Counted from the first letter of the stretch, positions 1-10,265 are shown. The stretch: DNA of 64,000 nt from Tillus elongatus (GCA_964006375.1 OZ023262.1:194102907-194166906), one strand, 5' to 3'. Made by a program: numbers and translations. The notes: a model not told the origin generated them from the letters alone.

Positions 1-235
1 ACTTATTCACAAGAAACTTTTCGATACAACTGCAAAAAAAATTAAACGAAAATTTGCAAATAAGTTTTTTCGCGAACATCCGAGAACATTTTTCTTACAG
101 TAAGTTGATAAGCATTAATTATTAATTACCAAAATTTAAAAAAATTTTTCCTAATGATGATTTCTACGGAAAATCTATTTAAAGAACATTAGAATTATAT
201 ACCAAATCTGTAATTAAAATTGAAAAAAAAAGCAC
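1..235 (+). repeat. Repeat family D, diverged fragment
   Basis: This AT-rich non-coding stretch resembles positions 33,360-33,640. Shared wording includes 'gatttctacggaaa' and 'accaaatctgtaattaa', with similar runs of Ts and As between. It runs off the left edge of the window. No ORF or terminal repeat is visible. From about 235 to 440 I see nothing recognisable. Confidence 0.45.
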
Positions 236-997
236 ATGAGATCATTTTGTCTCTTTGCACGGAAATCTGAACCAGTGGAAGTAAAAAAAAAACCATAAGC
301 CGATAAATTTTCACATATTCATTTAACAAGATGTCAGAAATAAGAACATTACTTAACATGTCACTTTAAAGTTTCATTTGAGATTTGTGAAAACCATTTG
401 TTTAAATATACTTATGTATTATGAAGTTTGTATCAGATGAACCCTCTATGTCTGACCAACAAACCATAAATTTTGACATAGAGGCAGCAATTAGGTGTGT
501 CTGCGCAGGGTGCCCAGGCGCACCGACTATGATGCCTATGTAATGCATCTTCAGCTGGGGGTACAAGGGCTGGACTGTGATATTAACACTGCAGAACAGC
601 TTGAAGGCGCCTCAAGCCACCTAAACCAAATTATAAAGTTTGCCTAAGCGCAAGGCAACACAAAGGGACGTGCCTTGGTGGTACAGAGAACTGCACCGGC
701 TTAGAGCGGAGGTTATAAGGCTGTTTAATGAAGCACAAAGACTGAATACCGACAAGCCCTAAACTCATATAACAAAGAACGATCCAAAAAGATACAAAAG
801 GAAAAACTGGAAACAGTTTTGTAACGGGATAAATGCACTGGCCCTCGATAGCGTCTAGAGAAAATCCTATCAAAGGACAATTCAAACAGGATTGGTTTAT
901 TTAAAAGCTAAATGGTGAAAATACGAACAGCTCAGAGAAAAGCACTAGAGTTCTCCTATAAACTCACCTTCCAGACTCACAAAATACAGAAGATAAT

Positions 998-1975
998 TTG
1001 TATCAGAGCCGCTCAATTGACCAAGGGTTGAGAAACCCAGTGAGAGTTGGGAAAACACTGTCAAATAAAATCTTCAATATTAACAGAATCAAATGGGCGA
1101 TAGACAATTTTAAACTCTATAAATCACCCTGTAGAGACGGCATATTTTCGGCCTTGCTACAGCGGGGTTTTGACATATTAAAACCCCACCTGCAAGAAAT
1201 ATTTAGAGCTAGTTTAATCCTAGGCTATATTCCACAGGCATGGAGAGAGACAAATGTGGTGTTTATACCAGAAACTGGACGCCGCCCTATGGACGAAGCA
1301 AGCTCCTACTACTCCATTAACCTCCAATGCTTCCTTCTAAAGATCATCGAGAAGTCATTAGATCAACACATTAGAAGCGAAACCCTAACAAGAAAACCGC
1401 TGCATATACAACAATTCGTCTATCAGGCGGGAAAATCCATTTTAACGCCATACACTGTCCAGTGAGAGGGATAGACAAAACTTTTGTGATCAAATAAGTA
1501 GCCTTCAGCGCATTCATTGACATAGAGGGATACCTCTGACAACAGCTCGCATCAATCCATAAAAAGGGCCCTACAAGAATAGGAAGTGGAATTCCCTATT
1601 GTAAGAGGGATTGATTAAATGCTAAAAAGTCGCGGTACTACAGCCACCGCAAATGAAACCAGCACGACAGTGACGGCGGCAAAGGGTTGTCCCCAACGAG
1701 AAATGCCATCACCTCTGCTGCGGCCGCTCGTTGTTAATAAACTTATGATTACCTTGAGCAAAGGTGGATTTATAGTCCAAGGACAAGCAGACGATATTGC
1801 CATAACAGTAAAGGGCAAGCATGCTGCTCTATTATTTAGCCTAATGCAAACAAATATAGTAAAGTACCGGTGTGAGACAGATGGACTTAGTGTCAATCCT
1901 CATAAGACAGTTCTTGTCCTATTCACGAACAGAAGGAAATTAAATCTAAAAGCTCCCACTCTAAATGGAACATAG
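998..1975 (+). pseudogene. Reverse transcriptase domain of LINE 1 (broken)
   Basis: Two reading frames cover the RT fingers and palm. The first (998-1465, 155 residues) holds the typical LINE stretch from 'KSPCRDGIF' through 'GYIPQAWRETNVVFIPE', then 'SSYYSINL' and 'LLKIIEKSLDQHIR'. The second (1619-1975) holds 'GCPQREMPSPLL', equivalent to the GCPQGGxLSPLL motif, and 'GQADDIAI', equivalent to the catalytic YADD box with Tyr changed to Gln. It then has 'GLSVNPHKT'. The spacer 1466-1618 contains stops, and the motif A region is damaged there. Family assignment is strong. The enzyme cannot be active. Confidence 0.88.
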
Positions 1976-2059
1976 ATACAACTTTCCAATGAAGCTAAAT
2001 ACTTTGGGATCTTCTCAGACCAAAAACTGGATTATAACACACATTGGGAAAAAACTCAT

Positions 2060-2800
2060 TTGAGAGCCACAACGGTAATCTGGACAAGCTGTAGATTCGT
2101 AGGAAAGACATGGGGGCTGAATCACAGGATGGTACACTGACTATACCAAACTATGGTCAAACCCATGGTCACATATGCATAGTATGGTGGCCAAAAACAG
2201 AACAAGCCTCAATACAAAGCAAATTGCAAAAATTGCGGCGGCTGACCTGTCTTGGAATAACGAGAGCTATGGCATCATGCTCTACAGCTGCAATGGTTGA
2301 CCACTTGAAAATTCTAAAAATCATTCCAAACCAACAGACAAAAAGCCAGCCAAATTGGACTTCACAATTCCATTCGACGTGGTCCAAAACGACCGCCAAA
2401 CATGGGACAGATACAGTGTAATACTGACAGGCAATTTATTTGTATGGTACACAGACGAGTCTAAGCAAATGGAGGGAGCAGGGAATAAAATAACCAACTT
2501 TAGGCTCACTAAGTCACCAGGAGAAACTTTCACCATATTCCAAGCAGGAATGCTTGCTATAAATCTCTGTGTACAGGATTGCACACAAAAAAGACTCAAA
2601 GATAGAGGGATCTACATCCTGTCAGACAACACTAAATACTCTGACATCTGTTGAAACCGAATCTAAACTGACCTGGGAATGCAAAAAAATCCTTAAAGCA
2701 ACGACGCGAACACCATCTAACTTTGATATGAGTACCAGCGCATCAAGGCATAGAAGGAAACGAGGAAGCAGATAGCGTTGCAAAAAAAGGCAGCAACAAC
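2060..2800 (+). pseudogene. RT thumb and RNase H remnant of LINE 1
   Basis: The thumb region reads 'VWWPKTEQASIQSKLQKLRRLTCLGITRAM' in two overlapping segments, as in insect LINEs. RNase H follows: 'YTDESKQMEG' (first catalytic Asp, normally YTDGSK), 'LSDN' (second Asp, normally SDSQ), and at about 2740-2800 'PAHQGIEGNEEAD' (third acidic site). At least two frame changes separate these blocks, so no continuous protein survives. Confidence 0.82.
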
Positions 2801-2859
2801 ATCATTCCATGGTATAGATTCCTACTGTGGATTAGAAAAGCCACGTAAGAAACGAACGT

Positions 2860-3505
2860 AATACTTGGGAGTGAAACCAAATGTTGTCCTACTGGAGGAA
2901 AACGTCAGGCTTAAGGCAGTCAAAACGGTTCACCATCATATTAACAGAGAAGTCTGAACAGTTTCTTGGATTCAACAGGAACGACTTCAGAATAATCACA
3001 GGACTTTCCACAGGACACTCCCCAGTAAAATATCACCTCATCAAGATGGCCAAGGCGGACGGTAAAAACTGCAGATACTGCACTGAGGCCGCATAAACAA
3101 CAGAACACCTGCTATGTGACTGCGTGGCTCAGTTCTGCAACAGGTTCAAATACACTAAGTGAAGATTGGAACCTGTGATGTGATGTGATAAGTACACTTG
3201 AAGAACTTAAATCACCACAACACATTTAAGAAAAACCTGACCATCGCTTCACTACTAGAATTATAATTACTGATCCTCTGGTGACGGTAACTTAAATTTC
3301 TTAAAATGTGTTGTGGTGACTTGGGTTCTCTAAGTGTGCTTCAAAGGCTTAAATACCTTGGAGGGGTGACCCTAACATCACAGGAAATAGATAAAATAGC
3401 CCCCAAAAAGATAGTTGACTACTTAAAAAGTGTAAACTTTTTGAGCAACTATTAGAAAAAAGAGTCATCCACAATTGGGATCGCAGCACTGAGAGGCCGA
3501 AGGCC
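2860..3505 (+). pseudogene. C-terminal region of LINE 1 ORF2, split by an insertion
   Basis: Residues read from 2881 include 'TGLSTGHSPVKYHL' and 'CRYCTEAA', the C-terminal region with a Cys motif that follows RNase H in these LINEs, then 'TTEHLLCDC' at about 3098-3122. The reading is interrupted at 3153. It resumes at 3357 with 'LGGVTLTSQEIDKIAPKKIVDYLKSV', the usual tail of the protein. The join shows that the hairpin element landed inside an existing ORF2. Confidence 0.8.
3154..3344. mobile_element. 191-bp hairpin element (PLE-derived) inserted in LINE 1
   Basis: The segment is an imperfect inverted repeat. The left arm holds 'aagtacacttgaagaac' and 'aaatcaccacaacaca'. The right arm holds 'tgtgttgtggtgac' and 'ggttctctaagtgtgctt'. 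It starts with a tail like 'ttggaacctgtgatg'. The same tail and arms occur in the 23.8-kb hairpin and in the 55.8-57.8-kb Penelope-like element. A 12-bp target-site duplication flanks it: AGGTTCAAATAC at 3142-3153 and AGGCTTAAATAC at 3345-3356 (two mismatches). The hammerhead-like centre is decayed in this copy. Confidence 0.82.
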
Positions 3506-3569
3506 TATACGACTCAGTCAACAGTTTACAATCTATATATTATGAAAATGTAAACATAGATAATCATAT

Positions 3570-4330
3570 AAAATAGTGCTGCAAATTGAATCATAACTTA
3601 CACATAGCTGTGATAATTTATTTTCTTAGAAATACATTCTCATGGAATGAATTTAGGGTCCAGGACTTGACCACAAAGAAGATATTGGTATTCCTGTACC
3701 CATATACTTCCTAAACGTTATATTACACGAGTTTTTGTCGAGTACTAATCGGATACGAAATTTGAAGGTGATATCTCAATTCGTTCGATAGTTATTGCGG
3801 CTACTAACAGACCGACCGACCGACAGACAAAAAAATTTTCGTTTCAGAATACAGTTTTCTATGCGTTTTGAGAATTTTTACGCCGTTTTAGCAAAAAGCA
3901 TGCGAAATTTCTTGGACCAACATTACGAAACCCCCCGCCCCCCACATTAATCCGCTCATTTCATTTTAGTACAGAATACCAGATGATATATGAAATTGAA
4001 GGTTTTCTAATAAACAAACCCTAAAACGTTATATTACTCGAGATTTAACGAAAAAATGACAATTTTCACCAAATCACCCCCCATTCACCCCCTACTCCCT
4101 GGAGCTATTTGCCCCAAAAACAATCTGAACCGTTCGTTTGTCGGGTGCTAACTGTATACCGAATTTCCGATTTCTCAATTCGTTCTAAAGTTATCGAGGC
4201 TACAAACAGACAGGCATACAGACCGACAGACCGACAAACAAACAAAAACATGTTTTCTATGTTTTGACACAAAAAAACTCATACCCACATAAATCATGGT
4301 AGGCGATTATAAATGTAAATATGTCCAAAA
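3570..4330 (-). repeat. Repeat family C copy
   Basis: Reverse-oriented relative to copies at 23,600-24,780 and 45,840-46,440. Shared landmarks (here complementary) are an end near 'attctcatggaatgaatt', a 'gtacccatatacttcc' block, and two internal blocks with runs like 'gaccgaccgaccgacagac'. Each block is followed by text about a gradient of Gs or Cs and 'aacaatctgaaccgtt'. The two blocks look like an internal dimer of about 370 bp. No coding potential is seen. Confidence 0.65.
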
Positions 4331-4560
4331 CTAAAGTCTCTAGTTATACAAAAGTTGAAGCAGAGGACATGCAATTAAGCTACGGCAGTTTGAATTATTT
4401 AAAATTCAGTCACTAATTGAGAGCCCCCTGTATACAGCATTTTGATTATAACCTATAACTAAAAGTACTGCCAAAACATCAGAGAACGGTTCATTTGAAA
4501 TGATGTATCTGCAAATGTTTTAGTAAAATGAAGGAATATGACGGTTGGAGCTGAAACTGA
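4290..4560 (+). repeat. Repeat family D fragment
   Basis: Contains 'cataaatcatggtaggcgatt', 'gaagcagagga' and 'gagagccccctgtatac', which correspond to 58,270-58,530 and 33,640-33,760. Non-coding. The join with family C around 4,290-4,330 is not resolved. Confidence 0.5.
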
Positions 4561-4609
4561 CGCTTTGTAAAACACACATCTTGCCACATTTTCTCTACAT
4601 AACTCGTAC

Positions 4610-4842
4610 TAGTTTTCAGTTCTTTGCCTAAAAGTTGCCGATTCTGGCGACTTTGACGTTCTAAGAAGAATATCTATAAAACGTTGAAAGTAATTTTTCT
4701 GGTATTTCTTGAAATTTCTGCGCCAAAAAACTGAAGAGTTTTGGAAAGAAAACTCCAAATTTTCCTGGAAAAACTGGTTTTCCTGGTTAAAGAACTTATG
4801 CAAGCCACTTGCAAAAGGAAGGCGCTGACCAAATTTGTGTGT
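4610..4842 (-). repeat. Repeat family A fragment
   Basis: Contains the family A phrases 'aaattttcctggaaaaac' and 'caagccacttgcaaaagga', normally followed by 'accaaatttgatcaaaat'. That continuation is broken here by the SINE at 4843-5170, which therefore inserted into a family A copy. Confidence 0.55.
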
Positions 4843-5170
4843 TTTTGTTTCTTTAACGTCGGGCTATTTCCGCTACTATGGCCAATCACCGATGCCAGGG
4901 AGCAGGTTCACCTCACTATCCTGGAAATTTAGCCGATCCCCTGCGGTTCTGTAAGGATGGTAGGGATCTTTAACGTGCCCAGCATCCCATGAACACGGGA
5001 CCAACGGCTTTACACGCGGAACGTGCAGACGTCCAATTTGCTCAAATACAATGCCACAACCTCGGTTGATGTTAATTGTATAATAATGAAAAAGTGAAAG
5101 GAGAACCCTGGCAACGAACTCGGTACTCTTCGGTTCAGAGGCACACGTTCTTATCACTGAACAACCGAGG
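4843..5170 (-). mobile_element. tRNA-derived SINE, nearly full length
   Basis: On the minus strand the head is tRNA-like: an A-box-like 'ggttgttcagtgataag' and a B-box-like 'gagttcgttgcc'. A shared body follows: 'catcaaccgaggttgtgg', 'ttgtatttgagcaa', 'gtaaagccgttggtcccg', 'gttaaagatccctacc' and 'gcggaaatagcccgac', ending in 'gttaaagaaacaaaaac'. The same body occurs at 44.5, 45.5 and 8.6 kb. It is transcribed by RNA polymerase III if active, and depends on a LINE for mobility. No clean target-site duplication was found. Confidence 0.85.
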
Positions 5171-5199
5171 CCCATTATTTTTTAATTATCGGTGTGATG

Positions 5200-5285
<86 letters not shown>

Positions 5286-5431
5286 ATGATAGCTTTTTTA
5301 TTTTTTGAGATAAAAATGTTTTCAAAATTTTCCCGGAAAACCTCATCCGATTTTCCTGACTAGCTATTTACAAAAGGAAGGTACATGCAAAATTTTATCA
5401 AAATCGGCTCATTCTTTTTTGAGTTATCGGT

Positions 5432-5517
<86 letters not shown>
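5171..5517 (-). repeat. Family A segment with two (TA)n arrays
   Basis: (TA)n arrays lie at 5203-5282 and 5435-5517. Between them is the family A unit with 'cccggaaaacctcatccg', 'tttacaaaaggaaggtaca' and 'gagttatcggtgtgat', which runs directly into the second array. The first array is likewise preceded by 'ttatcggtgtgat'. The two arrays therefore mark the same internal position in two tandem pieces of the repeat. Confidence 0.75.
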
Positions 5518-5518
<1 letters not shown>

Positions 5519-5933
5519 GGTGTCACTATTAAAATCCGTATTGTTTTATTATTCACTTTAGGCAAATTTAGAGTTTAGGGACAGTTTGTGCTTCGCAAAT
5601 AATGCAAAATGACGTTCATGTTTTTCTGTTATCAATCAGCTGTACCTGCCAAATTTGACATTTAAAAAAAGAAAATACAAAACCTTTGTTATTTTTCAAA
5701 ATTTCGAAAAATGTCACACAAAAGTTATCTCTTTTTTACCTTTATTACCCACCTACCGAATTTAAACAAATTTGGACCACCTTCAATTTTTTCATGTTCA
5801 ATTTATTTGTTATTAAATGTAAAATAATTTATTGTTCACAGAACCTGCGGTCTATCAGTTGGCAAATGAATGTTGGTTTATGTGATGGTTTACTGTGATG
5901 AAAAAGTTTATATATACATACACACACACACAT

Positions 5934-5938
<5 letters not shown>
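5518..5938. other. No recognisable feature
   Basis: AT-rich sequence without recognised coding or repeat content. It ends in a short run of alternating ca and ta just before the next (TA)n array. Confidence 0.4.
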
Positions 5939-6019
<81 letters not shown>

Positions 6020-6150
6020 TGAAACTGACCACGGATCTGGGTTTAGCGGGCCTAGTTTGCGGTAATTTGAAGCCATTTTTACAAAATTCCAAAGTCGCGA
6101 TCTCCTCGTTAGTCAATTTTTTCTACGAAAATTTACTAAAAATATGAATG
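5939..6150 (-). repeat. (TA)n array plus family A terminal segment
   Basis: The (TA)n array is 5939-6019, with one 'aca' interruption near 5998. It is followed by 'ttgaaactgacc', 'tctgggtttagcgggcc' (consensus 'atgggttctaggggtcc'), 'aagtcgcgatctcctcg' and the short palindrome ending 'tctacgaaaatttacta'. This is the standard family A end that follows the array in other copies. Confidence 0.75.
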
Positions 6151-7064
6151 TCCCTCATGATTGTTAAGAGTATTTCATACGATTATATAGCTTTGTCCCT
6201 TTATTTGATATTTTTTTTGTGCTTGGTAATAGGCTATGGAGTTTTTATTTGCTTGGTTAAGTTTAATTACTTGGATAACTTTAATTTCCTTAAAGCAAGA
6301 CAATTTGTATGATAATTCGCTTCCATGTAGCAATCGCCGAGTTAAGCTTTGTTAGCAATGCAATATAAAAAATTTTAATCATTTGTTTAACCTATGTGGA
6401 TTAGAATTATTTAAACCGTTCTTGGTTTTCTGATTTTAACGAAAAGCTGCATGTAGATATACATACTTCTAATCCTAAAACTAACAAACTTGATTTTATC
6501 GATTAAAAAAATAGTTTTTGTGACAGAAAGCAATTAACTGGGTTTCTCTTTGTTTTTAAACGAACCTCATTTGAATAATTTGAAAGCAACGAAATTAAAG
6601 ATAGACCGACAATCAAAAGGGAACTGAGCAAGAATTATTTGATGACACATTTCTTGCGTAACGTTCAATATTCAAATCCGACACTCTGATAAATTAGATG
6701 ATGTTAACAATTCAGGGAACGGATTGAACTAGAATGTAATTTTGAACGATTTTGTCGAACATAATAGCACCTAATCAATTAAATTATCGGAACTGTGTGG
6801 CGGCCAGCATGTTGCTATCTCGATTCAAAATACTCCCATAAAGGCCTTGCGTGATTACACAGATAGGAAGTACACATAATATCTACAGACCAACCGACAC
6901 ACAGACAACCACGCACATACCTAAACTAACTAAAGCAATTATTCATTCGTACAGAAATGCATTAAATCTATTTGAGACTACTGATTGTGGAGTAATGCAA
7001 TTTGAAGGCAAAAGTATTTGTAATTCGTTTCTCTAATGTGGAAAAAATACAATACCATACAATA

Positions 7065-7069
<5 letters not shown>
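6151..7069. other. No recognisable feature
   Basis: About 0.9 kb of AT-rich sequence. I see no conserved protein motif, tandem repeat or terminal repeat. The 61-codon frame at 6851-7036 has no recognisable content. Confidence 0.4.
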
Positions 7070-7162
<93 letters not shown>

Positions 7163-7470
7163 GTGTGCGTGTGTATCACACAATCCACTCAAAAACATAA
7201 TGGACTGATTGTGATCAAATTTGTCAGGTACTTTCCGTTAGTAAGTGGCTTGGATAAGTTCGTTAGCCAGGAAAATCGGATCAGAAAAGGCTGTGGTAAC
7301 CAAATTTGGTAAGTAGGTTGACCTTACAAAAGGTAAGCTATATATTAGATCACTCAGTTAAAAGAGAAAAAGCTGATAAGCATTTAATGAAAACATATTT
7401 GCTGTCAGATCATTTCTATGAAACTTCACTACCATAGCGCACTTGCTGCGTCCAGACTTTTTTAATATCC
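7070..7470 (+). repeat. (TA)n array and family A copy ending in the GACGCAGC motif
   Basis: The (TA)n array is 7070-7158. After it come 'tcacacaatccactcaaaaa', 'gtggcttggataagttcgtt' and 'agccaggaaaatcgga'. The copy ends with 'actaccatagcgcacttgct' and 'gcgtccagactttttt' at about 7427-7462. This gives the full order of the family on one side of the array. Confidence 0.75.
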
Positions 7471-7821
7471 CTCAGTCGCATTTTTATACTCTAACAGACT
7501 AAGCGACCTGTGTTAAGCACTGATAAGTAGATTTTTGAAGTACTAAATTCCCCACAATATATTTCTAAAGATCTGCTCCAGAGCCTGTATAGGGCTGTCA
7601 AAAAGACGTATTATTACTTACTACTTTTCCATATGTGATTAAAATTATACATTGTGCCCTCAAAAATCTGTGCTTGTGACCGTATTAACACGCTTTTCTT
7701 AAATATCCTCTAAAGCTTCTTCTGTCAAAACTTTAATTCAATGTCACTTTTTTATATTTTTCTAAAGTTTGCTTATTCTACTGCCCTTCCTTCCGGAAAG
7801 TTTTTCACAATAGCCATAACA

Positions 7822-8406
7822 GTAAACGTTTACTGGGAAACAACCGCACAACAGATGTACTGGCTCTATGTAGTGGTTATCAGACCAATTATAACCCATG
7901 GAGCTATAGTTTGGTGGCCTAAAGCACTTCATGGTACGGCGAGGACCAAACTGGCTCAGCTACAGAGACAAGCTTATCTGATGATAACGGGCTCGATAAG
8001 CACCGCTCCATCAGCCGCTCTGGAAGCCCTCCTTAACATTCCACCTCTTAAAATTTGGCTAGAGAGGGAGGCAATGTGAACAATGTACAGAAAACAAACG
8101 GCCGAAATCAGTTTGGGAAGGAGCGGACTCCTCGATGATATTGATATTCTGGGAATAGTGTCAGACCTGATGCCTACAAAAATCAGTAGAGATCTCTCTT
8201 TCAAGACCACCTTTACGGAAAGGGAGGACTGGGAACGTAATCAAACGGCCCTGTTGAGAGCAGATCTCTGCTGGTACAATGACGGCTGGATTTGGTGGGA
8301 GAAATATAGGACAATTAGGCGTGAGCCACAATAGACCTTAAGGTCACAGAGGTGGGACCGTTATGGCCCACCTACAATTTAACCTAACCTAACGTAAACG
8401 TTTACT
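7822..8406 (+). mobile_element. Short LINE copy (LINE 2), 5'-truncated, internally deleted, with 13-bp TSD
   Basis: The element body is 7835-8393 (559 bp). Perfect 13-bp direct repeats GTAAACGTTTACT flank it at 7822-7834 and 8394-8406. The body starts inside the RT and ends with the family 3' UTR ('cgtgagccacaatagacctt') and a tail of TAACC units. The same 3' UTR is present in the reverse-strand LINE at 13.3-14.1 kb. The RNase H and C-terminal regions are missing, so this copy is deleted internally as well as at the 5' end. Confidence 0.92.
7835..8334 (+). pseudogene. RT thumb joined to the start of RNase H and 3' UTR
   Basis: Two frames are visible. 'IRPIITHGAIVWWPKALHG' and 'LEALLNIPPLKIWLEREAM' (to 8079) are the RT thumb. 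From 8083 'SGLLDDIDILGIVSDLMP' continues to 'WYNDGW', equivalent to the WYTDGS start of RNase H. Translation then runs straight into 3' UTR sequence. The junction sits at 'ggctggattt' near 8283-8292, a phrase also found at the protein/3'-UTR boundary of the 13.4-kb copy. That suggests a deletion through microhomology. Confidence 0.85.
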
Positions 8407-8551
8407 TTTTTTATATAAATATTATTTAATTCATTCAAATATTTTCGAAAACCAGAACAAAATATATGCAGACACTCGCCTTTAGAAAGTATAACCTCTC
8501 ATTTGTACATCCATGCAGCATATTCATACAGCACACAGAATAAACTGTTTT
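8407..8551. other. No recognisable feature
   Basis: Short AT-rich spacer between the LINE copy and the SINE fragment. Confidence 0.3.
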
Positions 8552-8748
8552 TTTTTACTTTAACGGCCGCCTATTTCCGCGACTATGAACAATCACCGAC
8601 GCCAGAGAGTATTTGAACCTCACTATCCTGGAAATTTTGCCGAACCCCTGCCTTTCTGTAAGAAGGGTAGGGATATTTAACATTCCCAACATCGCATGGA
8701 CACGGGACCGACGGATTTACGCCCCATCCGAAGGGCAGACATTCAACT
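8552..8748 (-). mobile_element. SINE fragment lacking the tRNA-like head
   Basis: Read on the minus strand it has the SINE body from 'gttgaatgtctgcc' through 'gtaaatccgtcggtcccgtg', 'gcaggggttcggcaaaattt' and 'ccaggatagtgagg' to 'gcggaaataggcgg' and the 3' end. The tRNA-like 5' half is absent, consistent with 5' truncation. Confidence 0.8.
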
Positions 8749-8941
8749 TAGAGCCGGAAGTGTCACGTGAGCAAAAATATTTTAGTTTAATTGGGCTTTG
8801 CCGAAAACCTAGGAATCGAAATTTTCCGAGTTATATTCGGTTCGGTTATTGAGAAACTCCTAACAGAAACTCTTGGCGCCTCACCCTGTATATGAACATA
8901 GCAAGTATATAATAATTCTTTATAATATAGTCTTTATAGTA

Positions 8942-8944
<3 letters not shown>

Positions 8945-9030
<86 letters not shown>
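8945..9030. repeat. (TA)n array
   Basis: Uninterrupted alternating T and A. It directly abuts the 9031-9383 hairpin element. Confidence 0.95.
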
Positions 9031-9037
<7 letters not shown>

Positions 9038-9383
9038 GGTTTAAATTCGTGGAAACTTCTTCATTTTTGGACAAAAATTAAAACAACATTTGTGTTTTTG
9101 ATTTAACGACGTTTCGCCGTCTTAATGTTTTTTATTTAGTTATTTTATTTTATATTAATTAATTAACATTGCACTTTTACGGTTGAGAGCTGTAAACATT
9201 GAAAAAGGCATCTCAACCGTAAAAATGCAATGTTAATAAATCAATATGAAATAAAATAAATAACTAAAAAACCTGAAGAAGCCTAGCATGAGACGGCGAA
9301 ACGTCGTTAAATCAAAAACACAAATGCTGTTTTAATTTTTGTCAAAAAATGAAGAAGTTTCCACGAATTTAAACCCAATAAAT
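9031..9383. mobile_element. 353-bp foldback/hairpin element
   Basis: The ends are inverted repeats: 'atttattggtttaaattcgt' at 9031 against 'acgaatttaaacccaataaa' ending at 9383. Complementarity runs almost to the centre, with 'cggttgaga' near 9181 against 'tctcaaccg' near 9212. The right arm carries a CTGAAGA box (9273-9279), then GCC/GGC flanking an 11-base loop, and GAAACGTCGTT (9298-9308). This resembles the hammerhead-like arrangement of the PLE arms in this window, but stem I is not evident. (TA)n arrays lie on both sides. Confidence 0.8.
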
Positions 9384-9418
9384 TATAACATAACTCTTCA
9401 CGATAAAACGAACCACGA

Positions 9419-9419
<1 letters not shown>

Positions 9420-9490
<71 letters not shown>
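9420..9490. repeat. (TA)n array
   Basis: Alternating T and A between the 9031-9383 hairpin and the inverted-repeat element that begins near 9498. Confidence 0.95.
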
Positions 9491-9495
<5 letters not shown>

Positions 9496-9497
9496 CA

Positions 9498-9990
9498 TCT
9501 AATGCACCAGTTCCATAACACTGAATTGGGTAGATCCATTCCATATTTCACAGTTAAGTTTGGATCGGTTTTCGAGCACAGTTCAAACTTGAATTTTCTG
9601 GCAATAAACCCTGCGTGAATAAAAAATAATTTGTGTCATAATTCAAATTTCCAAAAATCAAGTATGTCTTGTAAATTTGCAAATAACTAAGTTTTTAGAC
9701 TAGTAACGTGCCTTTTCTTTAGGATATATGAAAAAATTTTATTAAGAAAAGATGATCGGAACAAAAACCGAGTAGGAGTACAACATTTTAAAATCCTAGG
9801 CCTACCTTGATATTTGAAAAATATGAAAACAAACAGTATGCTATGGAAGAAATACGAACAAAATAATGTTTTGAGAGTTGTCAAAAATAGTTAATTGTAT
9901 TTATTGTTGTAGTTGTGATCTAAAACTGATCCAAACTTAACTCTGAAATATGGAATCTTAATTCAGTGTTATGGAGCTGGTGAATGATCT
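9498..9990. mobile_element. About 490-bp element with long terminal inverted repeats
   Basis: The left arm (9498-9583) contains 'ccataacactgaattggg', 'catatttcacagttaagttt' and 'ggatcggtttt'. The right arm (9908-9990) contains the reverse complements: 'aaaactgatcc', 'aaacttaactctgaaatatg' and 'ttcagtgttatgg'. The roughly 320-bp interior has no recognisable coding content. This fits a non-autonomous DNA element or foldback. I did not find a target-site duplication. Confidence 0.7.
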
Positions 9991-10164
9991 GATCCAGAGC
10001 TTATCAGACGATTTCATTCTCATTTCTTTAATTATCTAAATGTGTAATAAAGCGATAAAAAGAAGGCGATCGTGTTCCATTTACTATTTTGAACAACTAT
10101 TGAATTTTTTTAATACCTTGAGCAAGGAGGGTGCCTGGAATGAAAAATATGCAAAATATCAAAC

Positions 10165-10265
10165 CCCGGATGTGGGTTCTAGGGGTCCTAGTTCGTGCTC
10201 ATTTAAAAAAAATTACCAAAGTCTCACCATGGTTACTAGGACCCCCCTAGAACCCACATCTCTAT
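10165..10265. repeat. Palindrome made of family A end sequence
   Basis: 'gatgtgggttctaggggtcc' near 10169 and 'gacccccctagaacccaca' near 10240 are reverse complements. They match the family A phrase that normally follows the (TA)n array. Two family A ends therefore face each other with about 45 bp between them. Confidence 0.65.

Larger units (their letters stand above)
445..3510 (+). mobile_element. Degenerate non-LTR retrotransposon (LINE 1) with RT and RNase H
   Basis: Pieces of a LINE ORF2 follow one another in the expected order on the plus strand but in different frames, with stops. They are a linker region (about 480-900), reverse transcriptase (998-1975), thumb and RNase H (2060-2800), and a C-terminal region (2860-3153, resuming at 3357-3505). 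RT followed by RNase H points to the I/R1/LOA-like part of the LINE tree, not to plain jockey. The C-terminal part is split by a 191-bp hairpin insertion with its own target-site duplication. Many frameshifts and stops show an old, dead copy. The 5' end and 3' end are approximate. Confidence 0.85.
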
